Made by a program: the position numbers and the translations under genes. A stretch of 64,000 bases of DNA from Sphaerolaimus hirsutus (taxonomy: Eukaryota; Nematoda; Chromadorea; Monhysterida; Sphaerolaimidae), in NCBI GenBank assembly GCA_964036195.1, contig OZ038459.1:1113206-1177205 (forward strand), given 5' to 3'. Positions 11,018 through 21,715 of this stretch are shown one piece after another (position 1 is the stretch's first letter; each line of letters opens with the position of its first letter). The notes under the pieces were generated by a model, which was not told the origin of the DNA, searched no databases, and saw nothing but the letters and a program-made list of their open reading frames with translations.

Positions 11018-12034
11018 GCAACACTACCTAGAGAAGGTGAAACGAACACATACCGTCTAGACAGTATTATTTATTGTAGTTGAATTCATCATTCAAGTTG
11101 AGTTTAAACATCATTCAATACATATGCAAATCCAATAAATGATACATATATCATGTGTGTGGTGTGGGCAGGGCCGTATCCAGGGGGGGTAGGGGGTTAT
11201 AGTCACTCTGGCAAAGTTGTTAAAACGTATTTACGTTCACTCGAGTCAATACGTAAACTAAGCATACATGAAACGAGTCAGATTTCCTTCTTTTATGTAC
11301 GAGTGAGATATGTCTCAAATTCGAATTCCAACGGACGGATTCCGTTCAATTCACAGTTTCCACACGCTTCACCTAACTTCACCGCGTGCTTCACGCGCAT
11401 CCAAACATGTGGAAGACACTTCACGGCAGGCTGTCCGCGAGATCCCGCACTTTTCGGTATACCACGTACCACGCTTATAATAGCAGATATACCCCGCGCA
11501 ACACACGCCAATTGTTTTATTAGGTAAAAAGAGGTCACCTGAAATCGATACCTTACTCGTGTAACGCGCAAATGAGCGCGCACACAAAAAGTCTATGTTT
11601 CAATACCACGCAACAGGCGGGAGATGCGTATTTGTTTACCTCATTGTAAGGTAAGGCATTTATTGGATGCGCGGGAAACAAAAACGTATACCACGGACTG
11701 ATTAGAAGAAAAATGACCAGAACGTGGGATACCGACCATATATACCACGTAAATTTTGTTATAGAAAAATACAGATCTAATAATTTTCCAGATGTGTGCT
11801 GGGTGTGGGTGACATGGTGGAAAGATCTGAGAGAACATTTAATACAGTATTTCCTAGAATTACCCCCCCGGAAAAAAATGAAGAAATGCAACAATAACCA
11901 CATTTTATGAGTTTTTACAGCCTTTTGTAAGGATGTAGATGGTAGTCACTTTGATTTGGCCACAAACATTTACACAAACAATATGATTAGTTTTAGTTTT
12001 TTTACATTGGACAGGTATCGCAAGAATTATTTTA
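11018..12034. other. No gene recognised
   Basis: Mixed sequence with short ORFs on both strands, the longest 124 codons (11153-11527, +) and 116 codons (11553-11903, -). None has a recognisable domain or splice structure. An end-like ACCCCCCCGG stretch near 11865 resembles the CCGTATTT family. Confidence 0.4.
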
Positions 12035-12905
12035 CTGTATTTCTTCTAATAGAAGTGCGCCATTCTATTTTTTCGTCAACCGTTTTACCTGCCGTTCTAT
12101 TGGATGTGATGTTCTATTGATTCATATAAGAGCGCCGTTGATTTTTTCGTCAGCTTTTTTACCTGCCGCCCCTCTATTGGAGGTGTCGTTCTACTGGAGG
12201 TGCCCTTCCTTTGGAAGTACGCTGTTCTATTAGAAGGAATACAGTATTTTTCCTCAAAACTTTTATCAGCAAAACTGTTTTGGGAAATGAAATGGACTTG
12301 TCGACTTCTTGCACGAACAACATTCGAACGCAAGCTTTGAATTCGGAACGGAACCAGTTGACATTTGGTGTCCATGTCAACTAGCGTGTGTGTGACCATT
12401 GGATTGGAGGAATGTAAAAACAATCTTTTTTTTCACACATTTTTCGTCTGAACAACATGCTGCGCGACTGCGCCAGCGACGTCACTTCACTTCACGAAGA
12501 GATTTCACAGGTGGTCGAACTGCGCATGGTTCCATCCACTCCGTGGGATGACGGCGCCACGTCGCTGGCGCAGTCGCGCGGCAAGTCGTTGCACATGGGT
12601 GGGCTGTTGGATGCCGGCGCCACGTCGCTGGCGCAGTCGCGTGGCATGTCGTTGCACAGGGGCGGGCCGTTGGATGCCGGCGCCACGTCGCTGGCGCAGT
12701 CGCGCGGCATGTCGTTCAGACGAAAAATGTGTGAAAAAAATGATTGTTTTTACATTCCTCCAATCCAATGGTCACAGTTTTGATTTGGTATCGGCACCAG
12801 TTGACATTTGGTGTCCATGCCATAGCTTGTGTGTACCCAAAAGAACCGCATACAAAGAAAGTTGACGAAAATATTGAATGGCGCTCTTTTATTTGAAGAA
12901 TTTTC
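12034..12905. mobile_element. CCGTATTT-type element (TCTTCTAATAGAA subfamily) carrying a GC-rich palindrome and 63-bp repeats
   Basis: The left end TACTGTATTTCTTCTAATAG and a right end with GGCGCTCTTTTATTTGAAGAA resemble the complete copy at 40578-40914. The centre is unusually GC-rich compared with the ends. It contains arms 12392-12484 and 12680-12775 in inverted orientation, around tandem 63-bp units. Confidence 0.5.
12546..12722. repeat. Tandem 63-bp GC-rich repeat, about 2.8 copies
   Basis: The units begin GGATG(A/C)CGGCGCCACG at 12546, 12609 and 12672. The period is 21 codons, so several frames on both strands stay open. I read this as repeat structure, not as a gene. Confidence 0.85.
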
Positions 12906-13003
12906 ACTTTCTATATTCGTTTAAAATTTTATTTTGTCATAATCATGGATCTGTCCAATTTTGCAGTCACCCACAGATTTACTCTGGTTCAGTCCAGTTA
13001 AAG

Positions 13004-14283
13004 TGCCGGCTAATATAATTGAGCTTTTGATGACATCTGGATTCCATCAATTGTATCTCACTTTGCAAGCACAGTTGGGCCAAGTGGTCTGGTGTGGAGT
13101 TGCCCCCAGGTGTTTACTACATCCACCCCTGGGGGGACCCCTGTGGCTGCTCTGATGTAGCCACAGGGGCATGTCCCGTAAAAATTATCAAATTTTCATC
13201 TGGCCATTATAAATGAGCTTTTTTAAAATTTGGTTGAAATAGGCATTTTTATATTGTAAAACCAGTGGAAAAGCTCACAGGTGGTGGAAAACAATCACTC
13301 AAAAAGAGACCAACCCTTTTTTTGTACCACAGGGTCCAGGTTCTCTGACAAGCCATAAAAGACTACCTGAACAAATCCCTTTGACATGCAGAAATCATTC
13401 CTTTTCATGACTGGTGCTAAGTGAAACCTTTATGATGGGGGGTTGCCTTTGGGTGACATATACACCTTGATGTGGTGCATCTTTTATCACCCCTCCCCCC
13501 TCCCTGAACCCCCCTCAAAAAAAGTTGTGGTTGAACAAAGGAACAAACTTTTTTCATCTGGAATCTCATTTTGGTTTTGTGTTCACCTGGCCCCAGACAC
13601 ATCTGGTACACTGTCTGTCATGGCCTCCCCATGCTCACTACTTGCCAGCCAAAAATTTCCAATGGTCTGCAGCCAGCACAATCATATTTTTGGGGCTAGG
13701 TGAACACAAATCCAAAATGAAATTTCAGATGAAAAAAGTTTGCTCATTTGTGCAACCACAACTTTTTCTGAGGGGGGTTCAGGGAGGGGGAAGGGGTGAT
13801 AAAAGATGCACCACATCAAGGTGTATATGTCACCCAAAGGCAACCCCCCATCATAAAGGTTTCACTTAGCACCAGTCATGAAAAGGAATGATTTCTGCAT
13901 GTCAAAGGGATTTGTTCAGGTAGTCTTTTATGGCTTGTCAGAGAACCTGGACCCTGTGGTACAAAAAAAGGGTTGGTTCTCTTTTTGAGTGATTGTTTTC
14001 CACCACCTGTGAGCTTTTCCACTGGTTTTACAATATAAAAATGCCTATTTCAACCAAATTTTTAAAAAGCTCATTTATAATGGCCAGATGATAATTTGAT
14101 AATTTTTACGGGACATGCCCCTGTGGCTACATCAGAGCAGCCACAGGGGTCCCCCCAGGGGTGGATGTAGTAAACACCTGGGGGCAACTCCACACCAGAC
14201 CACTTGGCCCAACTGTGCTCGGGGAGTGAGATACAATTGATGGAATCCTGATGTCATCAAAAGCTCAATTATATTAGCCGGCT
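13004..14283. mobile_element. Large palindromic (foldback) element
   Basis: The two arms of roughly 590 bases are near-perfect reverse complements: GCCGGCTAATATAATTGAGC at 13006 mirrors the sequence ending at 14282. A spacer of about 100 bases is centred near 13645. It has no coding capacity. The right end stops 26 bases before an assembly gap. Confidence 0.8.
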
Positions 14284-14309
14284 CTTTATGTCGCATATTG
14301 CATGATATC

Positions 14310-14509
14310 NNNNNNNNNNNNNNNNNNNNNNNNNNNNNNNNNNNNNNNNNNNNNNNNNNNNNNNNNNNNNNNNNNNNNNNNNNNNNNNNNNNNNNNNNNN
14401 NNNNNNNNNNNNNNNNNNNNNNNNNNNNNNNNNNNNNNNNNNNNNNNNNNNNNNNNNNNNNNNNNNNNNNNNNNNNNNNNNNNNNNNNNNNNNNNNNNNN
14501 NNNNNNNNN
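14310..14509. other. Assembly gap (200 N)
   Basis: Exactly 200 ambiguous bases, a conventional scaffold gap of unknown true size. Confidence 0.99.
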
Positions 14510-15600
14510 GGGGGTAACAAGGCATGCATGACAGTTCACATTCAGTTTCAACAAGAAAAACACATCACAGGGACCAATGCATTCACTGCCTGCATACAAT
14601 GTGTAGTCTCAAAAATTCATTGGTACTGGCTTAAAGCACATTCAACACAACTGATTGTATACTTACACACTGAGCACACTCAATGTGGATTTCTTCCAAA
14701 ATTATCACTTCAACCTTCTTTGCACCTATCAATAAGGCACTTTGACTCATCTTTTGAGCCAAAATAGCCTGTGCATAGTGCCTTATACGTAACCAGATGA
14801 TGCTTTTGGCAGCTTTGGGGCTAGCTGTCATGTGTGCAGTTTGAGCTGGTGGTTGGGTGCAAATGGCCCTTCAAGTTTCTGATCACATTTAACATCTATG
14901 TCAGAATGACCAGTTGCCATGATTGCCAATTTTATTTTGTTTCTTTTTGATAACTTGGCATTAAATTTGGAAGTCTTGTGTTCATTCTTGATTTAAATGA
15001 GAAAAAAACTCAAAAACCTTTTTTGTGTTTTCTGTTATTCTGTGTTCTCCAATAAAAAACTGATTTGTGCTATGGGTTCTTCAATTTTTTTTGCCAGTTT
15101 CCATGTTTTTCAAAAACATTGAAACTCAATAAGTTTATGAATTTAATATGTTTGTTTTTGCCATCATTACATGTGACATCAGACTGAAAATTTAATAATT
15201 GAATTCAGTGCAACTAAGAACAGATAGATTAAGACAGATTTCAATATTTTGCATGGTTCTTACCTGGTACAGCTAGCATGACTGTAAATTTACAATCCTG
15301 ATTGAACTTGTACAAACCATGACAGGCTAAAATTCTAAAACTCAACTTTGACTTTACATAAAACAACTCACAAATCAACTGTGCACCATGACTGAGCTAA
15401 CAGCATCAAGGTGTCAATACATGTGAGGCTAAATGTGTATCACATGCTAGCAGGTTTGCTTTAAAAAGATCCCCTACTACCAATTCAATTTGAAAATTGA
15501 CAAACAAGCTAATGCAAAATACACTGATTTGGCAGTGAATCATGAAAATTGAAACAGTTCAAACCTCAGCCAACAAATGCGAATAGCTAGTGCAAGCTAT
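14510..15600. other. No gene seen; one transposon relic
   Basis: AT-rich sequence. A degenerate copy of the TTTCTGTGTTT hAT-like family is visible at about 15000-15165 (ending GCCATCATTAC). Nothing else is supported. Confidence 0.45.
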
Positions 15601-17695
15601 CACTCCGGATTCAAAAAGTGCTGCTAGTTCAAAATTCACTAGTGCTTCAGCAGCATTCAAAGAATGAGACATCAAAAATGGAAGAAGTGCCATTTAGCAA
15701 AACTGTCAGGTTCAATATCATTGATAAGCTATTCAAGCACAGCTACTACATTCAAGCTAAAATTGTGAGTTTTAATTGGAGTTTGTTTGGCAGTCATCAG
15801 GGTATGGAATTGTTGCATTGTCACCAACCAAGAAGGGTCTTTGAAATTACTGAAAATTGACTAGAAACAATATCATGTCAGGCTTGCAGCTCCTATTTTC
15901 TGTTGTAGGCTGCTGTTCAGTTTTTTTCACGAACCTTTTCCCACATCTGTCATATAAACATAGTGTTTTTATTGAAACATGAACAAAATTTTGATATCAG
16001 AGCATAGATTCAAACAAAACCAAATGTGAAAACAGCTGTAAATCATAGGTTTACAGACAAACCATATTTTTCATTTGACCCACACTGTAAATTTGATGAG
16101 CACTCTAGTTGTTATGTGTGCAGAGGTCACCTAAATATTGACCTTCCGCTGTGTGTTAACTGTTAATTGATGCAAATTAACACATTGCAACACACAGTTA
16201 CATTGTGTGATCAAAAATAGTTTGATAACGTTACACTGAAATCTTTTTGTGTCTGAATATTTTTGTGTGTGATTTTATTTTATTGACTTGTGTGTGAAGT
16301 GTGCATGCAACAATGTGTGAATCGAGCTGCAAGCCAGTATGACAGTGACCCTGTAAAATGGGAATGTTTGTGGGAAATGGTCAAAGATCAAATGGTCAAA
16401 GATCAAATGCACAATAGAACAGATTTGACTGATGGCATAAAATTCACATATCTAAGCAATGCATTTTTGGGTGTAGCTGAAAAATTACTTGCCTGCAATT
16501 AAACTGATGATACCAATAATGAAGATGTAGTGTCATTGTGGCCGCACAAGCTAGTTTTCAATATTCCAATTTAAAAACTCATTCAAAAACTGAATGACAA
16601 TGTGAACTCTGATTGACGCTTCCAACATCCCGGAACTGACCACAGACTCAGCACACTAGTGTTAGGGTGCAATTATTAGTTTACAGATATGATCAGTCCA
16701 CAAACTACAATTTAAGAAGATGGTGAAGATTTTGGTCAAGTTTTCAAATTGGAATCATGAAAACTAGCTTGTGTGGTCCCATTTTTGAAATCAAATTTTG
16801 GATATATAAATTTTCTTACCAATGTGTGAAAGAATGAATTAGCAAAAACTTTCAGCACCAATATGGAGGACAGACAGCTTGATGAAATTTCACAGAACTG
16901 CTTCTTTTGCTCTTTCCCAATTGGAAATGAATCAAGCAGGTTGAATCAGACCAAGTCCTCAATAAATTGAAACACTTTTTACTATCAATTTACCATCTCA
17001 GTATACAATGAATTTTGAATGTTTATCACAGACAACCTGAAATAAGGTCAACCATTAAAAGTTTGTTGACTACCTTTTTACAGTTGCAAAACACTTGTTG
17101 AAACATTGCCAGAAAAGCAAGAGAGATCAGAGTATTCATGAGAACTCAATAAATTCAAGAAGCAAAGGTCACAAACATATCAAAACATGGTTGCACTTTC
17201 CAGTAGAAACAGTTCACTGGTCACTTGCACTACAGTGGCCCCAGCCAATATGCAATCACAGAACCCAGCAAAATTTGAGAAAAAAAGTGATAAGCCAATC
17301 TACAAATTGCTTGCTGTGATGGTGGCCATTTCAGCAACAATTGCAAGTAATTCCTCACTTGTATTAGCAAGAAGCAATAAAATTAAACAGTATCAAGAGC
17401 TTGCGCGACAACTGCTGGGCCAAGAAATCTGATTGTTATTCCAAACTGCTTGGCTATTACTGCAGAGCTGTCAATGAAAATCACTGCTCATTGTGCCTGG
17501 ATCAATTAGGGGTTAGAAAGTAACAACCACAAAAACAACAGCAAAAATCAAGTTCAATGATTGCAAATGCTTCAACTTCAAATCAAGACGTGACCACAGT
17601 GAATTGTGCTATCTCACTGCAGACCAGACATCACATTAAGCTGGAAGATCAGACAATGACAGCCACAGCAGCTGTAGAACACCCACCCAAGATAG
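15600..17695 (+). pseudogene. Decayed BEL/Pao gag (gag-protease) fragment
   Basis: A segment at 16330-16500 reads SDPVKWECLWEMVKDQM then HNRTDLTDGIKFTYL, followed by LGVAEKLLACN. This matches the conserved BEL/Pao Gag block (D-P-x-x-W-x-x-F/L-W ... L-S-D-x-x-K-F-x-Y-L). A 15-bp internal duplication (GTCAAAGATCAAATG twice at 16380) and several stops break it. Further in-frame pieces (17187-17432 and Cys/His-rich scraps to about 17690) look like the rest of gag and the start of protease. It lies downstream of the element at 1-6932 and so belongs to a different, dead copy. Confidence 0.6.
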
Positions 17696-17730
17696 TAAGT
17701 CAAAATTTTTTCCTTTAGATCAGTTGCAAG

Positions 17731-18814
17731 TAGGTTGGCACTTGATTTTTTTAACTGACTTTTTTTATCTGATTTTTTTCTCCAAAAATCACAAGGTGGA
17801 AACTGATTTTAATTTTTTAAATCAAAAAGAAAAATTTCTGGTCAACTTGCACTAGGTATTTAGCAATTTTTTGCATGCAATAGATCAATTTCTCATACCC
17901 ATTACGATTGGTAGTGTTTTCATTGGTTTAGTGTCATTATTTATGTAAAAGCTTCCATTTCATGCTACCGTGTAATAATAAGCCATGATATTAGGGCTCG
18001 AACTTGACTCGACTCGTGACTCTCAAATACATTGCACAATGTTGGCACTGATCAAAAAATGCTGTAAAAGATGTTAATTATTCATCCGTAGGCTGATTTT
18101 ATTTTTGCAACTTTATTTGTAGCAACATGAGTGATAAAAAGTTATATTTTTGCTCTATCTTGATATTTAGATGAACTGTTGGCATTAAGACTTCATTAAG
18201 TGTGTGTGAAAACATTGGAAGAGAAACCAGTATCAAAAATTTCTGCAAGGGTCATACCAAAAAGTAATGCATCCGACTCGACTCGAGACTCGAGATTTTT
18301 GCCAGACTCGACTTGACTTTTCAGTGTCTTGCCTGACTCAACTTGCCGACTTGACCGGAAAAAATTTGGGGTTGAGACTCAAACTCAAGTTTGAAAAAAG
18401 TCTAGTTTTGAGCCTTACATGATATGCTTGTGTAGTATATAATATCCTGCCAATGTGATCCAACATACTTCTACAGTGTGTAAGATGATTGTCAATGTAT
18501 TAGCCTTCTCTTACAATCTTATTTAGGCACTATTCCATGCTGAAATTCACTTGAATTCACAAATGATTTACAAAAGTTTATATACATGATAAGTGGACAT
18601 AAAAATGGATATTTTTGTAAGAAATCACTGGTTATAATGCTACTCCATAACTCCAGAGTCATGATATAACTGCTATAGACATAACAATACATTGTCTGCC
18701 ACTTAACATATGCATATATTTTTTCTCTAGACCCCCATTTTGGATGTTTTAAAAATATCTGATTTTAATTTTAAAAAATCAAGGTGTTTAAAAAATTGTT
18801 TTTTTCCAACCCTA
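17731..18814. mobile_element. hAT-like element, GATTTTTTT family, interrupted by a second element
   Basis: The inverted ends are TAGGTTGGCACTTGATTTTT and its counterpart ...TTTTTTTCCAACCCTA. The flanking octamers GTTGCAAG and GTTGAAGT agree only partly. The interior near both ends is made of ACTGATTTTTTT words. The 17992-18417 element sits inside it. Confidence 0.55.
17992..18417. mobile_element. hAT-like non-autonomous element, CTCGAGTC family (complete)
   Basis: The inverted ends are TAGGGCTCG and GAGCCTTA, and it is flanked by the identical octamer CATGATAT (17984-17991 and 18418-18425). Both subterminal regions are arrays of GACTCGACTCGAG around a unique core. It is nested within 17731-18814. 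No transposase. Confidence 0.83.
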
Positions 18815-19857
18815 GTTGAAGTGTATAGAGTTTCTGAATAGACATACTGGAGCCATATCAGATTTTATTGATATCATTTTGACTCTTTTTGTGATTATTC
18901 ATTTGTGAAATCACACTTAGCATCACATTTAGCATTGTCAAGTGGTAGAATGTCACACTCACAATGAATGTATGTGCAGTAACAACCTGATAAAAGTAAA
19001 ATCTCAGTTATTGGAAGCAAATATTCCAAAAGGAAATTGTATTGACATTGTGTGTGGCATGTGAATTTACAACACATTGTCAACCCCTGTCAATCAGTGT
19101 AAACCTTTCAATCATACCTGGGTGTTGTCCCAAACCCTGTAAAATGTCATTTTAAATAGAAATGTTATTTCCATTCAGGATGGTGAAGGCCTATGGAATA
19201 AAAAGTATGTCAGAGTTGACTCATAAGTTACACCATATTTTTAAATTCCATTAGTGTAAACAGTGACATTTTTGCCACGTACACTAGTACACCATTTAAA
19301 TTTTGGAAACCCAACTCAAATGTGTTCAAAACAGATTTAGGAGTTCCCCAAGTTTCAGTGGTCTACTAGCGTGCACAGCGCCTTCGTTCAGTGTCTATTC
19401 CAAGTGAGCGACTTCAAATAGTTTCATTTTTGACCATTTTTGCCATTCAGACTTGGGGTTTATGCAGAAATTTTCCATCTCATCGCACCTTATTTTTACC
19501 CATAATGTCTTAAAAAACATTTGTGTATGTCAAATTTACATACTGATATTATTCACACACAAAAAACCTTTCACAAGCAAACATCAGGCAGTTTTAGATT
19601 GCGTTATTTCACATCATGACCCTTTCCTGTTATATTTACCACTGTTTTTACAACATTTATATAGTCCCCATTTATCAACTGTTTGAATCAATATGCTATT
19701 CTGTGCATAATCCATATGAAGATCAAAAAGTTAAGTTAAAAGGTATGCCACCTTTCATAACAAAGTGATGCCACCATATAGTGATTGGTATCATTATTTA
19801 TTTTTTATAACATAATTGCTACATGATTGGTGGCATACAAATTTTGATCATGTCATT
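18815..19857. other. No gene seen
   Basis: AT-rich, with no ORF above about 80 codons and no recognisable repeat beyond simple sequence. Confidence 0.45.
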
Positions 19858-20105
19858 GTGCCTACACACACTAGTTTTCACCATGACTTCATGCAAAGAC
19901 TGAAAAAAATTTCAAATGCAATTAAATGAACATGATTGAATGATTTGATTTTATTTCAATTATAAATTAAATTAATGAAAGTTAAAATTTGAAAATTTAA
20001 AAACTAAAACACATATAGCATACAAAAAGAGTAGGCTGAATGTTGCCATATCGCCATTTCAGTTTTCACATCAGTCACAGTGAAAACTAGTGTGGGTAGG
20101 GCCAT
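19858..20105. mobile_element. Palindromic MITE, CCTACACACACTAG family (copy 1)
   Basis: The inverted termini are TGTGCCTACACACACTAG and CTAGTGTGGGTAGGGCCA, with an AT-rich centre. Two further copies are at 34251-34497 and 37184-37405. No coding capacity. Confidence 0.75.
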
Positions 20106-20573
20106 TTGAGCAATAAATTTTTTTTAATTATTATCACACATAACTGGTATTCCCTTTGATTCAAAGGTGCTGTGCAGACAGTACACCACTGAAATTTGCG
20201 GAGACTTATAAATCTGTTTTGAACTCATTTGAGTTCACCACAATACTTGGTCTGTAAACTAACTACTTGGGGGTGATACATTTTTTTGGCACTTTCCCAC
20301 ACCAAAAAAGCCCTCATAAATCCAACCACACTTTGCAAACTTTCACTGGGGCAGATGTACATTGTGGCATGATGTATCGACCACCACGATTGCATGAGAA
20401 AGTCACCATTTTGACTTACATAATATTTTTTACCTGACCCCCCTCAACAGTCCGACATAACAGTTACATTGCCATTGCACCACTTCCATTGATCCAAAAC
20501 CAGGCAAAACACATTTCAGATTTACTTTGTACACCGCGCTGGGTATGTGCATACATGGTGTACCACAATGTAG

Positions 20574-21137
20574 CTATGATAAAAAATGGTTTGGTGGAAA
20601 TTGTTTTAAAAAAACTTGATATTTGAGTAAATAGTGATGTGTGAAGATAGTTTTTTGAATCTCCAGAGAAGTTTCAACTCTATCACAACTTTTTGACATA
20701 ACTTTTATCCCAATAAAAATTCTTTGCATCTGTTCGTTATCTTTATCTGAAAAATAATCCTTATACACTTTTTCTATACATTTTGCCAATACATATTCTA
20801 AAAAAGATATAGGATCATACACGCGATCCTCCAATTTTGGTGCAAATTGTACATCGTACACATAATAGTTAGTATAGAACTTTCCATTTTTCTCTAACCA
20901 CGGTTCTTTAATCTTGAACAAATCTTTCCACTTTGGCTCATTCTGTTCTATTTCTGTGATATTATCCTTGACATATTTGTAATGCTTATTGAGAGTTACG
21001 GGATCTGCCTCTTCATATTTGATTTTATTTTCATCAAATTTGTCCTCCTCCAATGAAAATTCTGTTGTGGCTTGATCTTCCTCGTTGCTGGGGGGGGGGG
21101 GGTTATCGACCAGTTGATAGTTTCGTTGCTCTGCCAT
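20574..21137 (-). CDS. Hypothetical acidic 187-residue protein
   Basis: This is an intact intronless ORF with a good initiation context (ACGCCATGG). A TATATAAGG box (21173-21181, on this strand) lies about 40 bases upstream of the ATG. The N-terminal 60 residues are acidic, with a PPPPS run encoded by an 11-base G/C homopolymer (about 21090-21101) that could shift frame by sequencing error. The middle is aromatic (NGKFYTNYYVYDVQF), followed by helical Lys/Glu-rich sequence with a few Cys. I do not recognise the family. The compact TATA promoter, lack of introns and divergent neighbour suggest a viral insertion or a mobile-element gene more than a host gene; that is inference. No polyadenylation signal is obvious after the stop. 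Confidence 0.55.
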   Translation of the reverse strand: MAEQRNYQLVDNPPPPSNEEDQATTEFSLEEDKFDENKIKYEEADPVTLNKHYKYVKDNITEIEQNEPKWKDLFKIKEPWLEKNGKFYTNYYVYDVQFAPKLEDRVYDPISFLEYVLAKCIEKVYKDYFSDKDNEQMQRIFIGIKVMSKSCDRVETSLEIQKTIFTHHYLLKYQVFLKQFPPNHFLS

Positions 21138-21172
21138 GGCGTTTGTGTGAAACCTTACCGTAAAAAAGCTGT

Positions 21173-21181
21173 CCTTATATA
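21173..21181 (-). promoter_or_regulatory. TATA box of the 187-residue ORF
   Basis: TATATAAGG on the minus strand, about 36-45 bases before the ATG, followed by TTTCACACAAA near the expected start site. Confidence 0.5.
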
Positions 21182-21227
21182 TCGCACCCTGTATTAGTGT
21201 AACGATTTTACAACGCGTTACGTTAAA

Positions 21228-21320
21228 GATTACACTGTAACATCATAACGAAATTAAAGATTACGCTGTAACATCATAACGAAATTAAAGATTACGCTGT
21301 AACAGCATAACGAAATTAAA
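21228..21320. repeat. Three tandem 31-bp repeats in the divergent promoter spacer
   Basis: The units are GATTAC(A/G)CTGTAACATC.. ending in CGAAATTAAA. A looser copy (CATTGTAAAAATTACTACG) occurs twice more between 21325 and 21420. They lie midway between two opposing TATA boxes. Confidence 0.8.
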
Positions 21321-21427
21321 AATATCCCAGTGTAAAAATTACTACGTGCAGCACACATTTCGATATTGCGTTGTAATAATATAATGAAATTAAGACATCA
21401 CATTGTAAAAATTACTACGCGCAGCAC

Positions 21428-21715
21428 ATGTATCGTATAAAAAGGGAGGTATATTTCACTTTCTCCTTCACACACAAGTTTCTCCACCTACATCTAGTAC
21501 ATCGACCCGCCATATATCATCAAGCTGATACAAACACATTGAATTCGCCTATTGCTGAATTCAGCTATCGCTGTAGTCAATCATCGATAACCGATACCAC
21601 CGATATCAAATGCATTCGAGACCCATCTTCATCTGCTCTATCAATACATAAATGTAACTTTGTTGTTTATGTGAAAATGTTGTCAAATATTAAAGGGGAT
21701 GAAAATTTCAGATGA
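21428..21715 (+). CDS. Weak hypothetical ORF downstream of the rightward TATA box
   Basis: A 95-codon frame. The nominal ATG overlaps the TATA box, so the real start, if any, is an internal ATG (for example codon 56 at 21611 or codon 83) or the transcript is spliced. The His/Ser/Thr-rich product has no recognised domain. It is listed because it is the only open frame after the promoter. Confidence 0.2.
   Translation: MYRIKREVYFTFSFTHKFLHLHLVHRPAIYHQADTNTLNSPIAEFSYRCSQSSITDTTDIKCIRDPSSSALSIHKCNFVVYVKMLSNIKGDENFR
21436..21444 (+). promoter_or_regulatory. TATA box facing rightwards
   Basis: TATAAAAAG, followed about 25 bases later by CCTTCACACACAAG. That resembles the TTTCACACAAA after the opposing TATA box, so the spacer looks like a mirror-symmetric bidirectional promoter. 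Confidence 0.5.

Noticed and set aside
11153..11527. 124-codon ORF with PYPGGVGG near the start
   Set aside because: No domain, no splice signals and an opposing ORF of similar length; not supportable as a gene.
12457..12865. Overlapping open frames of 72-108 codons in the GC-rich repeat
   Set aside because: The 63-bp period keeps frames open on both strands; this is repeat structure inside a mobile element.
14132..14599. ORFs crossing the run of N at 14310-14509
   Set aside because: They exist only because unknown bases were read as open codons; the same applies at 43763-44071.
21228..21320. CRISPR-like array of 31-bp repeats
   Set aside because: The units are directly adjacent without spacers and the context is eukaryotic, so it is a simple tandem repeat.
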